A stretch of 64,000 nucleotides of DNA, taken from assembly GCA_036744005.1 (NCBI GenBank), contig DAINOJ010000006.1, positions 1 through 64,000 on the forward strand, given 5' to 3'. Each line of letters starts with the position of its first letter. Positions within the stretch are counted from its first letter, which is position 1. The notes beneath the pieces were generated by a model. The model was not told the origin of the DNA, did not search any database, and saw only the letters and a program-made list of their open reading frames with translations. The stretch comes from CALCNS01 sp937897315 (GTDB lineage: Bacteria > Bacillota > JAAYKD01). Positions 14,600 through 23,709 of this stretch are shown here, piece by piece. The position numbers were made by a program, and so were the translations under genes.

Positions 14600-16966
14600 T
14601 TAGGATAAACCTGGAGCGATATGTCCCGTATAATAAACGGCTAAACGGTGCAGAGGTCTAGTAAGTGCAACATAGAGCAAATGACGATCTGAAACACTCT
14701 CCCAATAGGTTTCCGCTTCAGCGTCCATGATGATACAAGCATCAAACTCAAGTCCTTTTGCTAGGTACACAGGTATGATAACGATTTTGCTGCTAAATGT
14801 GTCTGTTTCATTTTCTATGATTTCTACCTCACCGGGTAGCCAGCGATTTATAAGGCTAAAAACATCTTTACAGTGTTGACTGCCTTTACACAATAAAGCA
14901 ATGGTTTGAATCTCGTCATTTTGCTGCCAATCAGCGATTTGCGCACCAGCTGCTTTGGCTTTTTCTTCCCAAGCGAATTTTCTATCTGTAAACTGTTTTA
15001 CTACTGGGTTCACACCGGAATACCGAACGGCATCGGCAGGGACAGCTTGATCTAGTAGCAATAACGGGTTTGCAAAATCAATGATTTCAGCAGTGCTTCG
15101 ATAGCTTCGTCTCATTTCTCTATAAACCAATTCTTTATCCGATAATATGGAATCTGTTAATTCAGTCCAGCGAGTTATGCCCCTTTGAGGATAGATACCT
15201 TGTGAAATATCGCCAACAATTGTCATGGAAGCAGTATCTCTGAGTAATCTTCGAATCATGAAATACTCTGCCAGATTTAAGTCTTGTGCTTCATCGATGA
15301 CTACGTGAACATAGTATTCTGTGAAGCCAAATAGATGCTCATGAAGTCGAAGCAGTAAAGCAAGATCTTCTTGATCTATTCTTTGGCTAGACCTTTGATG
15401 ATAATATGCCATGGCCTTTCTCTCTTCTTCCTTTAACTCTGGCCAGTATTGGCAAAGAGAGTCTTCCGTCCAAAACTCAGAATAAAGTGGAAGCAAGGAG
15501 AGCTTCTTTGGGATTTGCTTTCTGTATTCTTTTAATGCTTCTTCTGTGGATTGCTTTAACCGATCCAATAGAAGATCTCGTTCGTGTATCAATTGGATTG
15601 CGGCTGGATTCGGTAAATGCTGTAAATGAACAGGATGTCTACTGCGTGCTAACTCCAGACGTCGTTGATAATAGTCCTGGATATTCTCTAATTCTTGTTT
15701 CATTTTGCGTGCACTCTGTGTCTGAAGCCATTTATGCATCAGTTTGACCCGTTGCTCCAAAGGTAAGTGACAGAGGTCTTGATAACGGATTCTCATATCA
15801 CTGTGGGTCGCGATGAGCATTCCTTCACTGGTAATCAAGTCTCTTGGCGGGAGAATGACATTCTCCAGAAACTCCGCGTATCGATCCACCGCAGCTATCG
15901 CGAGCATACTACCTTTTAAACGTAACAAAGATGCTTCCTGTTGGAACTTCTTTTCTGCTTCTCTCCCTTTGGAGTTGCAATAATCGGCCATCCATTCTAT
16001 GGTGCTTCTTAATCTTACTTTTATGTTCAGAATAGAGAGAGCGATTTCCGAAAAAGTCTTTTGCTTACATCTTCGTATATCTAAGTCTGGCATAACGGAG
16101 GCAATGTATCCAAAAAACAATCTAGAAGGAGTCAGGATAAGCGTGTCTTCGGGGTAGATTTCTTTTTTACGAGCATATAGTAGATACGACATACGATGTA
16201 AGGCAACCGAGGTTTTTCCACTTCCAGCAACTCCCTGAACCAAAACTGGTTGGAAGGAGGGGAGACGAATAATCTCATTTTGGTCTTTTTGAATGGTAGA
16301 AATAATATCCTTCATTCCTGTACTGGCGTTCTCTCTCAGTCGGGATAAGAGGAAATCGTCAATACCGGCAGCTTCTTCCTGGTCGGAAATCTCCTTTAAC
16401 GAGCCATTATCAATGAGTATACGCCTCATTAGTTTTAGGTCAACATAGACCGGTCCGTAAGGTCCTTCAAAACTGGTTTGTCCTTGTATGCCAGCATAAT
16501 AAAGGTCCGCAACCGGAGCACGCCAATCCACGATTAGTTGTTGTCCTGTTTCCTCATTCTCAACCCCAAGTTTACCTAAGTACAGTACTTCGGGTGCACT
16601 TTCCTCTTTAATGAGTACTCCACCTTTCGATTCTCGAGTTCCCACCCGTTCGAAGTTCACATTGCGTTGGTACTCATACTGCAGGGTGGAAAGATCAATT
16701 CTGCCAAAGTAAGGATCTTTCTCTGCTAAAGTTAGTACAGTTCTACGCGAGAAAGCAGCTTGTAATTTAGACATTTCAAATTGCTGAGCTTGCGTCATGT
16801 CTTCTGGTTTTTTGGCATCTGCCAGATTTGAAAGAATCTCATCAATTTCGTCCTGAGTAGCTTGTGCTTGTTCAATCAGAATATTCTTCCATAACCTTAT
16901 TTGATCTAGTGTAAAAACCAAACGTTCGGATTCCTCACAATAGGCTGGATGCATTTGCGCTCTCAT
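14600..16966 (-). CDS. helD: HelD-like UvrD-family ATPase (RNA polymerase recycling factor)
   Basis: 788 aa. A superfamily 1 helicase with Walker A GVAGSGKTSVALHR at about 243-256 and DEAQD at about 555-559. Motif IV-like GDISQGIYPQRGI and the C-terminal VALTRPLHRLAVYY are also present. The long N-terminal helical arm before Walker A and the large insertion between the motifs are features of HelD, which frees stalled RNA polymerase in Gram-positive bacteria, rather than of UvrD or PcrA. The ATG at 16966 is chosen for AAGGAG 8 nt upstream; the reading frame extends 65 codons further upstream through low-complexity sequence without a ribosome site. Single gene, divergent from pdp. Confidence 0.85.
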   Translation of the reverse strand: MRAQMHPAYCEESERLVFTLDQIRLWKNILIEQAQATQDEIDEILSNLADAKKPEDMTQAQQFEMSKLQAAFSRRTVLTLAEKDPYFGRIDLSTLQYEYQRNVNFERVGTRESKGGVLIKEESAPEVLYLGKLGVENEETGQQLIVDWRAPVADLYYAGIQGQTSFEGPYGPVYVDLKLMRRILIDNGSLKEISDQEEAAGIDDFLLSRLRENASTGMKDIISTIQKDQNEIIRLPSFQPVLVQGVAGSGKTSVALHRMSYLLYARKKEIYPEDTLILTPSRLFFGYIASVMPDLDIRRCKQKTFSEIALSILNIKVRLRSTIEWMADYCNSKGREAEKKFQQEASLLRLKGSMLAIAAVDRYAEFLENVILPPRDLITSEGMLIATHSDMRIRYQDLCHLPLEQRVKLMHKWLQTQSARKMKQELENIQDYYQRRLELARSRHPVHLQHLPNPAAIQLIHERDLLLDRLKQSTEEALKEYRKQIPKKLSLLPLYSEFWTEDSLCQYWPELKEEERKAMAYYHQRSSQRIDQEDLALLLRLHEHLFGFTEYYVHVVIDEAQDLNLAEYFMIRRLLRDTASMTIVGDISQGIYPQRGITRWTELTDSILSDKELVYREMRRSYRSTAEIIDFANPLLLLDQAVPADAVRYSGVNPVVKQFTDRKFAWEEKAKAAGAQIADWQQNDEIQTIALLCKGSQHCKDVFSLINRWLPGEVEIIENETDTFSSKIVIIPVYLAKGLEFDACIIMDAEAETYWESVSDRHLLYVALTRPLHRLAVYYTGHIAPGLS

Positions 16967-17039
16967 TAGGTAAGCTCCTTCCGTGTACTTGACAAAAAAG
17001 CAAAAACAGGAGAAAATGGTTAGGGACGGCGAAAAAAAA

Positions 17040-17068
17040 ATTATACCTTTTTTCTCTCTTTCTGAAAA
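17040..17068 (-). promoter_or_regulatory. helD promoter
   Basis: On the minus strand, TTTTCA and TATAAT are separated by 17 bp. The -10 is perfect and the -35 matches 4 of 6. Transcription would start about 67 nt upstream of the helD ATG. Confidence 0.5.
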
Positions 17069-17135
17069 GTCCCTTAACAAAATATACATAAAGTTTCGAA
17101 AAGTAACAAAATAAAGCAAGTTACGAGGTGGAAAA

Positions 17136-18452
17136 ATGAATACTGATATCATTCGAATCATAGAGAGAAAACGCGACGGTCATGAACTCAGTAGAAATGA
17201 GATTCAATATTTTATTCAAGGTTACACCAATGGTCATATTCCAGACTACCAAGCATCTGCTTTGCTAATGGCGATATGCTGTCAAGGTGCTACTCTACAA
17301 GAAACATTTCACCTCACAGAGACCATGATCCATACCGGAGAAATACTCGATTTGACAACGATTCCCGGTTTGAAAATAGACAAGCACAGCACTGGCGGAG
17401 TTGGAGATAAGCTGAGTCTTACTGCTCTACCCTTAGCGGCTGCAGCGGGGATAAAAATTGCCAAAATCAGTGGCCGAGGATTAGGTCACACAGGTGGAAC
17501 TTTGGATAAATTAGAATCCATTCCTGGGCTTTTCACTCAGCTAACAGAAGAGCATTTTGTAAAGCAAGTGCAAGAAGTAGGCATAGCCATTTCCAGCCAA
17601 TCCCCTACACTGGTACCTGCAGATCATAAGCTATATGCACTTCGTGATGTTACGGGAACCATCCCAGCGATACCATTGATTGCAGCTAGCATCATGTCAA
17701 AGAAAATTGCAGCAGGTAGTGATAAAATTTTATTAGATGTAACGGTCGGGCAAGGTGCTTTCATGCAATCTCTCGTAGAGGCGAAGCAATTAGCGAAGTG
17801 GATGGTGCAAATCGGCGATTATTTTGGCAAGCAAACACGGGCAGTATTAACCGATATGAATGAACCACTAGGCCAAAGCATCGGAAACAGTTTAGAAGTT
17901 TTGGAAGCCATTGATTGCTTATCTGGGCACGGCTCTGCAGACTTGAGATATTTAACAGATCAATTTGTCTTAAGAATGAAGCAAATGGCTGGAGATCAAA
18001 GAGGAGATCAAGACATTCTTGACGAATTAAACTTCCTCATTCTAAACGGAAATGCTTTAGATAAGTTTAAGCAAATGATTCAGTTCCAAGGAGGCAAATC
18101 AGAAGTGATTTTCACGGATAGCTGGGGGTTACCGGAAGGAAGAACAGTGGTTTTTTCAAAACAAGACGGGTGGCTAAGCGAACTCCGTTCACGCCAATTA
18201 GGTGAGTTAGTAGTCAGATTAGGCGGTGGTAGGCTCGTCAAGAATGCCACCATAGATCCACATGTTGGTGTTCGGTTACACGCTAAGGTAGGAGATTTTG
18301 TGGAGAAAGGCTCTCCATTATTAACGGTTTTCCATCGCCCTGCTTCCGTTGAAACCCAAAAATCTTGGATAGAGGTTGCTCATGCTTGTTATACGTTCTC
18401 TAATCAAAGACCGAGCATGCATCCGCTTATTTTAGGAGAGATTTCAGGGTAA
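17136..18452 (+). CDS. pdp: Pyrimidine-nucleoside phosphorylase
   Basis: 438 aa. Splits uridine, thymidine or deoxyuridine with phosphate into base and (deoxy)ribose 1-phosphate. The family signature KHSTGGVGDK is at 83-92, SGRGLGHTGGTLDKLESI at about 113-130, and the C-terminal barrel-sandwich hybrid domain (HVGVRLHAKVGDFVEKG) is complete. Length matches Bacillus Pdp rather than human TYMP. The ATG has ACGAGGTGGAAAA before it. No deoC or cdd lies next to it here. Divergent from helD across a 169-nt spacer. Confidence 0.93.
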   Translation: MNTDIIRIIERKRDGHELSRNEIQYFIQGYTNGHIPDYQASALLMAICCQGATLQETFHLTETMIHTGEILDLTTIPGLKIDKHSTGGVGDKLSLTALPLAAAAGIKIAKISGRGLGHTGGTLDKLESIPGLFTQLTEEHFVKQVQEVGIAISSQSPTLVPADHKLYALRDVTGTIPAIPLIAASIMSKKIAAGSDKILLDVTVGQGAFMQSLVEAKQLAKWMVQIGDYFGKQTRAVLTDMNEPLGQSIGNSLEVLEAIDCLSGHGSADLRYLTDQFVLRMKQMAGDQRGDQDILDELNFLILNGNALDKFKQMIQFQGGKSEVIFTDSWGLPEGRTVVFSKQDGWLSELRSRQLGELVVRLGGGRLVKNATIDPHVGVRLHAKVGDFVEKGSPLLTVFHRPASVETQKSWIEVAHACYTFSNQRPSMHPLILGEISG

Positions 18453-18502
18453 GTAGATAACCTTTACTGACAATTCTAAAAATTATTGAATAGAGGGGTA
18501 TT

Positions 18503-19033
18503 ATGGCCAAAAAAAACAGTAAGAGCGATTACAAAAAGAAGAATTCGCCTGTTATAGTTAGTAAATTCCTCGGTTTGGAAACGCAATATGTTGCATTAAT
18601 ACTTTATATTGGTACGAGTGCAATCTATTTTGTTCAGCCATCCCCCATAGTTCCGTTGATTTTTTGGCTGTTAAGTTTATTAACCTATCAGTTTAGCAAA
18701 GACGAGTTCTTAAGTTTTCATGCGACACAAGCAGCAGGACTAAATACTCTAGCGGTTATACTACGGTTTGGGCTTAGTTTTATCAGTTCCGTTCTGATTC
18801 GGCAGAATGCACTCATCACCGAAGCAGAAATCATTTTACAGAACCAAGCACAAATGATTGGCTGGGTTTCAATGGGAATCACTGTGCTTCTGTTACTTCT
18901 TCAAATATTTGGTGCAGAGACAGCCATGCGGGGAATAGAAACGAAGATTCCCATTGTTTTTCCACTAGGTCGCTTTGTAACCGAGCTGTTTTTTGGCTCA
19001 ACAGAAATCGATAATGAAAAAGAAAAGGTTTGA
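18503..19033 (+). CDS. Tic20/DUF4870-like small membrane protein
   Basis: 176 aa. A basic N-terminus is followed by four hydrophobic segments (about 29-45, 50-66, 80-97, 118-136). FLSFHATQAAGLN matches the F-x-x-F-H-A-x-Q motif of the DUF4870/Tic20-like family, and a Gly/Pro-rich segment follows the last helix. No function is established for bacterial members. The ATG at 18503 has TAGAGGGG before it; the gene lies 50 nt after pdp, so cotranscription is possible. Its last codons form the left arm of the terminator. Confidence 0.7.
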   Translation: MAKKNSKSDYKKKNSPVIVSKFLGLETQYVALILYIGTSAIYFVQPSPIVPLIFWLLSLLTYQFSKDEFLSFHATQAAGLNTLAVILRFGLSFISSVLIRQNALITEAEIILQNQAQMIGWVSMGITVLLLLLQIFGAETAMRGIETKIPIVFPLGRFVTELFFGSTEIDNEKEKV

Positions 19034-19059
19034 AAAAAATTCAAACCTTTTCTTTTTCT
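19016..19059 (+). terminator. Terminator overlapping the end of the Tic20-like gene
   Basis: A perfect 19-bp A/T-rich stem (19016-19034 with 19040-19058) with an A5 loop and a T-rich right arm. The stop codon lies within the left arm. Confidence 0.85.
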
Positions 19060-19062
19060 CTA

Positions 19063-19091
19063 TTGACATATACGAACACGTGGTGTATAAT
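19063..19091 (+). promoter_or_regulatory. glnA promoter, full consensus
   Basis: TTGACA (19063-19068) and TATAAT (19086-19091) are separated by exactly 17 bp, a textbook sigma-A promoter. Such a strong promoter suggests repression, and an inverted repeat lies at the start point. Confidence 0.9.
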
Positions 19092-19101
19092 TCTGTAAAA
19101 T

Positions 19102-19119
19102 GTTCGTTATAATACGAAC
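19102..19119. promoter_or_regulatory. Inverted repeat at the glnA transcription start, candidate operator
   Basis: GTTCGTTATAATACGAAC has arms GTTCGT/ACGAAC around TATAAT, about 11 nt after the -10. A third copy of the half-site (ACGAAC, 19073-19078) lies in the promoter spacer. It does not match the GlnR box (TGTNA-N7-TNACA) of bacilli. Confidence 0.5.
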
Positions 19120-19145
19120 GTTTAATTAAAAAGGGGTTGATTAAG

Positions 19146-20474
19146 TTGGGATATTCGGCATCTGATGTATTGGCAATGGCGAGAGAGAACAAAGTAAGGT
19201 TTGTTGAATTGCAGTTAATTGATATCTTAGGTTCTCAGAAAACGGTCTCCATACCTGTTACCCAACTGGAGAAAGCACTAAATAATGAAATAGCATTTGA
19301 TGGTTCTTCGATTGAGGGGTTTGTTCGAATCAATGAATCTGACATGTTATTATACCCAGATCCTAATACTTTTGTCATTTATCCTTGGCTGAATGGGCAT
19401 CAAACGACAGCTAGGCTCTTATGCGATGTCTACAATCCTAACGGTACACCTTTTGCTGGTGATCCGCGCGGACTTCTGAAAAAGTTCGTAGCAGAAGCCG
19501 CATCCGATGGATACCATTTAAATGCTGGAACAGAAGCAGAATTCTTCCTTTTCGAACAAGGTCCCAATGGTGGCCCCAGTGTGAACACCTTCGATCAAGG
19601 AGGTTATTTCGATATGGCACCCATCGATCGTGGTGAGGAAGCACGTCGGGATATGGTAATCACTTTAGAAGAGATGGGGTTTTCTATTGAGGCTGCTCAT
19701 CACGAAAATGCTCATGGTCAACATGAAATTGATTTTAAATATGCTGGTGCCGTTGAGACTGCCGATAACATCGCGACCTTGAAAACGGTAGTGAGATTGG
19801 TAGCCCGTAAACACGGATTACATGCAACGTTTATGCCAAAGCCGAAATTCGGGGAAGCAGGTTCCGGTATGCATATACATCAATCCGTTTTTCGAGGTCA
19901 GAAAAATGTTTTCTTTGATGAAAACAAAGCAGATGGGCTGTCTTCCGAAATGGAATCTTATATTGCCGGCATCATATCACATGCTGCTGCCATGACCGCA
20001 GTAACGAATCCCTTAGTCAACTCGTATAAAAGATTGGTCCCTGGTCATGAGGCACCCGTGTATGTAGCTTGGTCAAAAAGCAATCGAAGCCCTCTCATTC
20101 GTATTCCTAGCCGTCGAGGTATTGGAACTCGCATGGAGTTAAGAAGTCCAGACTGTGCGTGTAATCCCTATTTGGCACTAACCGTCAGTATGAAGGCGGG
20201 ATTAATGGGAATGAAAGAGGGATTGAAAGCACCAGAGCCGATTTCTGATAACATTTATGAATTAAACGAAGAACAGCGAATCCGAAGAAATGTGGCTTCA
20301 TTACCTGGAAATTTAGGGGAAGCCCTAGCAGCTTATCAGAAAGATCCGTTTATTCGCGAGACATTGGGAGAACATATTTATAACCGTTTCTTAGCAGCAA
20401 AAAAACTAGAATGGGATATATACTCACAGCAAGTACACGAATGGGAATTACAGAAATATCTCTGGGTGTTTTAA
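19146..20474 (+). CDS. glnA: Glutamine synthetase type I
   Basis: 442 aa. Makes glutamine from glutamate, ammonia and ATP. Active-site segments are intact: FDGSSIEGF (the Asp-50 loop region), the metal-binding GTEAEFFLF, HENAHGQHEID, and NPLVNSYKRLVPGHEAPV. Length and the absence of the roughly 25-residue insert and adenylylation region put it in the GSI-alpha class of Gram-positives, which are feedback inhibited and often repressed by GlnR. The start is TTG at 19146 because AAGGGG lies 9 nt upstream; an in-frame TTG at 19137 abuts the ribosome site. No glnR follows. Confidence 0.95.
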   Translation: MGYSASDVLAMARENKVRFVELQLIDILGSQKTVSIPVTQLEKALNNEIAFDGSSIEGFVRINESDMLLYPDPNTFVIYPWLNGHQTTARLLCDVYNPNGTPFAGDPRGLLKKFVAEAASDGYHLNAGTEAEFFLFEQGPNGGPSVNTFDQGGYFDMAPIDRGEEARRDMVITLEEMGFSIEAAHHENAHGQHEIDFKYAGAVETADNIATLKTVVRLVARKHGLHATFMPKPKFGEAGSGMHIHQSVFRGQKNVFFDENKADGLSSEMESYIAGIISHAAAMTAVTNPLVNSYKRLVPGHEAPVYVAWSKSNRSPLIRIPSRRGIGTRMELRSPDCACNPYLALTVSMKAGLMGMKEGLKAPEPISDNIYELNEEQRIRRNVASLPGNLGEALAAYQKDPFIRETLGEHIYNRFLAAKKLEWDIYSQQVHEWELQKYLWVF

Positions 20475-20485
20475 TCTTCAATCAT

Positions 20486-20517
20486 AAGACCCGGTTACAA
20501 GGTAACCGGGTCTTTAA
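20486..20517 (+). terminator. glnA terminator
   Basis: A perfect 13-bp stem around ACCCGGTTAC/GTAACCGGGT with a 3-nt loop and a short T run (TTT then AATG). Stable hairpin, weak tail. Confidence 0.7.
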
Positions 20518-20658
20518 TGTAAATCATTCTTGTTATAGAATGAATCGCAAAAAAAAGAAACAATAAGAAGGATTTGTGAAGGGGTCGTCGAAAGGATTAT
20601 AAATCAGCTGACTGAAAGTTGTGATAGTCAGTACCCTGAATCAGGAGGAGGGATTACG

Positions 20659-21054
20659 ATGAAACGCATCTGGACAGTTCTGGGTATTCTTTTGGTTGTT
20701 GTCTTGGTTGGGGGAGCTGTTGGAGCTTATTGGATGGGGGAGCTTGTCTTCCGTAATATGATTCAACAAAACACAGAATTAGCGGATTTTGATCAATCAG
20801 AGCATAAAGAAATGGAAGCCCTGTTAGCTGAGGTTTCGGTACAGGACAAAATTTCGGTTGCGATGATGATCACAGGTAAATTGTCAGGGAGTGACATATC
20901 TACGATGGTTCAGCTGGTTCGTGATGGTCAGTTGACTTCGGAAGAAAAGCAAAACGCTATGGAGTTGCTTGAACAGCGTTTTACAGCAGAAGATTTGCAA
21001 AAAATCAAAGATCTCTATGAGAAGTATAAAGATAAAATATCAATCGTTCCTTAA
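20659..21054 (+). CDS. Small membrane-anchored protein of unknown function
   Basis: 131 aa. One N-terminal membrane helix (about 5-27) with a short basic cytoplasmic start, then a roughly 100-residue soluble, acidic, mostly helical domain rich in Glu, Lys and Gln. The helix could be an uncleaved signal anchor placing the domain outside. No motif recognised. SD AGGAGGAGGG precedes the ATG by 8 nt. It starts the exopolysaccharide operon, 24 nt before the dehydratase gene, so a role in envelope or EPS control is possible by position only. A short inverted repeat (CTGACT ... AGTCAG, about 20608-20631) lies in its leader. Confidence 0.65.
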   Translation: MKRIWTVLGILLVVVLVGGAVGAYWMGELVFRNMIQQNTELADFDQSEHKEMEALLAEVSVQDKISVAMMITGKLSGSDISTMVQLVRDGQLTSEEKQNAMELLEQRFTAEDLQKIKDLYEKYKDKISIVP

Positions 21055-21078
21055 CTTTAGGACCGAAAGGACGATTTT

Positions 21079-22968
21079 ATGGGTAAAAGGAAACAATGGG
21101 CTTTATTTCTAGGGGATGTATTCTTTCTATATCTATCCGGTCTAATGGCTTTGTTTTTACGTTTCGATGGTAGTTTAACTTGGATGAATGCTCGGGCTTG
21201 GATTTTCACAGCTAGTGTTTCAGTACCACTGTTATTAATTGCCAATCGGTTTTTTGGATTATATACCCGCCTATGGGCTTATGCAACTCTGCGGGACATG
21301 TGGCAAGTCGTCAAAGCGGTGACTGTGCTTAGCTTTATTATGTACTTAGTCATTGCTATTGGACGAATACCGATTTCGCTGGGTGCACAGGTTTTGATTT
21401 GGGGAATTTTGTTATGTAGTGTTTCCGCGTTGCGCTTAAGCTTGAAGGCTGTCCAAGAGAAATGGATTCGTGCACCGCAATTAACACCACATATGGAAAA
21501 AACATTGGTCATCGGAGCAGGCTTAGCCGGACAAATGTTAGTCAAAGAATTGGAACGACATCCCGAAATGAACAGTCATATCGTTGGATTTTTGGATGAC
21601 GATGCGAACAAGCATAAAATGTTTTTTTTAGGGTATGAAGTGTTGGGTGAAATATCCGATCTTCCACGAATTGTGAAAGAGAAGGAGATTACTCGGCTAA
21701 TCCTAGCAATACCTTCTGCATCCGGAGAAGTCGGACGAAAAATTAGAGACTTAACCAAGGGGATCAAATTAAAAATTCAAACGGTTCCAGCACTATATGA
21801 TTTGGTAGGGAAAAAGGCTGCTATCAATGATTTGCGACCTATTCAACTAGAAGATTTATTACGAAGGAAGCCGGTACAACTTGATCATAGCGGTATGTTA
21901 CAAGTTTATGGTGGTAAGAGAATTCTAATTACAGGAGCAGGTGGCTCGATTGGTTCTGAAATCTGTCGACAACTGATGGGCTATGAAGCCGATACCTTGA
22001 TTCTTTTGGGTCGGGGAGAAAACAGTATTTATCAAATCAATAGGGAGCTGAGAGAATTAAAGGAGAAGGTTGGGTATGAAACTCGTCTTGAAACAGTAAT
22101 CTGCGATGTTCGAGATGCCCAAACACTAAATCGGATATTCAAACGCTACTCTCCTCACATCGTATTCCATGCAGCAGCTCACAAGCATGTACCTCTTATG
22201 GAAGGAAACCCATCTGAAGCGATTGTAAATAATGTATTCGGTACGAAGAATGTTGCCGAAGCATCATTGAATCATGGCGCAGAAAGGTTTGTACTAATTT
22301 CTACCGATAAAGCGGTTCGACCTACCAGTGTCATGGGAGCGAGTAAAAGAGCTGCAGAGCTGGTAGTAGATCATTTAGTTGGGATGGGAGATACGAAGTT
22401 CATCTCGGTACGATTTGGCAATGTGTTGGGTAGCCGAGGCAGTGTTGTACCAGTTTTCTTAAATCAAATAGAGAAAGGTGGCCCGGTCACTGTCACGGAT
22501 GAAAGAATGACCCGGTATTTTATGATTATACCAGAAGCAGTAGAATTGGTATTGCAGTCCGGCAGTTTGGGAAAGGGCGGCGAAGTTTTCGTTCTAGATA
22601 TGGGAGAACCGGTGAAAATTATCGATATGGCAAGGGATTTAATTCGGTTCTCCGGATATGAGCCGGATATCGATATTCCTATCCGCATAACGGGGATGAG
22701 ACCGGGTGAGAAACTCTATGAGGAATTACTTACGTCGGATGAAGGAACGATTGCTTCCAAACACGAGAAGCTTTTTATAGCGCAAAAGAGAGCGATTGAT
22801 ACAGAAACCTTACAGACGATGTTAGATCAGCTAAGAAAGCTATCTTTGCAAGAGAGGCCTGATAATCGGGAGATTATTGAGACCATCATGCGTGCTGCTG
22901 AAACGGGCCGCATTATTCATCCGGAGGCCTTATCTGCTGCAGACAATGATCACCCAAACGAAATGTGA
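21079..22968 (+). CDS. Membrane nucleotide-sugar 4,6-dehydratase (CapD/EpsC/FlaA1 type)
   Basis: 629 aa. Four N-terminal membrane helices (within 1-115) are followed by a CoA-binding-like Rossmann domain (about 140-270) and an extended SDR domain. The SDR domain has NAD-binding TGAGGSIGSE at about 292-301 and the catalytic region STDKAVRPTSVMGASKR at about 410-430. This is the large EpsC/PglF-type enzyme that converts UDP-GlcNAc to a UDP-4-keto-6-deoxy sugar for EPS or glycan synthesis. A downstream aminotransferase is not present, so the final sugar is unknown. Followed after 39 nt by the Wzz gene. Confidence 0.88.
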   Translation: MGKRKQWALFLGDVFFLYLSGLMALFLRFDGSLTWMNARAWIFTASVSVPLLLIANRFFGLYTRLWAYATLRDMWQVVKAVTVLSFIMYLVIAIGRIPISLGAQVLIWGILLCSVSALRLSLKAVQEKWIRAPQLTPHMEKTLVIGAGLAGQMLVKELERHPEMNSHIVGFLDDDANKHKMFFLGYEVLGEISDLPRIVKEKEITRLILAIPSASGEVGRKIRDLTKGIKLKIQTVPALYDLVGKKAAINDLRPIQLEDLLRRKPVQLDHSGMLQVYGGKRILITGAGGSIGSEICRQLMGYEADTLILLGRGENSIYQINRELRELKEKVGYETRLETVICDVRDAQTLNRIFKRYSPHIVFHAAAHKHVPLMEGNPSEAIVNNVFGTKNVAEASLNHGAERFVLISTDKAVRPTSVMGASKRAAELVVDHLVGMGDTKFISVRFGNVLGSRGSVVPVFLNQIEKGGPVTVTDERMTRYFMIIPEAVELVLQSGSLGKGGEVFVLDMGEPVKIIDMARDLIRFSGYEPDIDIPIRITGMRPGEKLYEELLTSDEGTIASKHEKLFIAQKRAIDTETLQTMLDQLRKLSLQERPDNREIIETIMRAAETGRIIHPEALSAADNDHPNEM

Positions 22969-23007
22969 GAGTCCCAAGCCAAACATCGATGAAATGAGGA
23001 GTAGAAT

Positions 23008-23709
23008 ATGGAATTGGATTTAAGAAAACTAATCATGATTCTTTTGGAGAAGTGGTGGATTATCGCTGTTTCTATTATTATGGCGGCAGTTATGACCTTT
23101 GGCTTTTTCTTTTTCTTTGTGGACCCCGTGTATACATCGGAAGCCACGTTGTATGTCTACAATAGTGACACTCGGACGAGTGGAGCGATTACCACGGGGG
23201 ATTTGACAGTAGCCAGAAATATGGTTTCCACGTATGTGGTATTACTGAAGAGTGATTCTGTACTGGGTGAAGTGGCTCGAATAACAAACTTTGGCTATAC
23301 CCCACAACAAATCAAAGGTATGATAAAAGCTTCTGCGGAGAATAATACTGAGGTGATGCGCGTTACTGTGGAGAACACGAATCCTGTGCATGCTCAAGCC
23401 ATCACCAACACACTTCTAGATATTGGGTCGGAGAAAATTGTGAATGTGATGAAAGCAGGGTCGGTAGAAATCATTGACTCTGCAAAATTACCGACCAAGC
23501 CGTCTGGTCCCAATATAGTTCTCAATACTGTCATTGGTGCGATGTTGGGTTTTATGATATCTGTGATGGCAATTCTCTTGCTGGAAATGTTTGATACCAA
23601 GATAAAATCCGAAGAGGATATTAAAGAGTTGTTTTCTATTCCAATTCTAGGAGTTATTCCTAGCTTCTCTCCATCTTCAACACGAAAAGGCGGTTACGGT
23701 GATGATTAA
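23008..23709 (+). CDS. Wzz/YveK-type polysaccharide co-polymerase, BY-kinase activator
   Basis: 233 aa. Two membrane helices (about 15-37 and 173-195) flank an extracellular domain; the C-terminal cytoplasmic tail is short. DVVTD-type kinase motifs are not here, as expected for Gram-positives where the kinase is a separate protein. In this family the C-terminal tail activates the BY-kinase, encoded next with an 11-nt overlap. The SD TGAGGAG precedes the ATG by 8 nt. Role: chain-length control or assembly of the exopolysaccharide. Confidence 0.88.
   Translation: MELDLRKLIMILLEKWWIIAVSIIMAAVMTFGFFFFFVDPVYTSEATLYVYNSDTRTSGAITTGDLTVARNMVSTYVVLLKSDSVLGEVARITNFGYTPQQIKGMIKASAENNTEVMRVTVENTNPVHAQAITNTLLDIGSEKIVNVMKAGSVEIIDSAKLPTKPSGPNIVLNTVIGAMLGFMISVMAILLLEMFDTKIKSEEDIKELFSIPILGVIPSFSPSSTRKGGYGDD

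Noticed and set aside
19073..19092. LexA box near the glnA promoter
   Set aside because: CGAAC is present but its partner (GGTGT) does not match GTTCG; the stronger symmetry has outward spacing unlike LexA.
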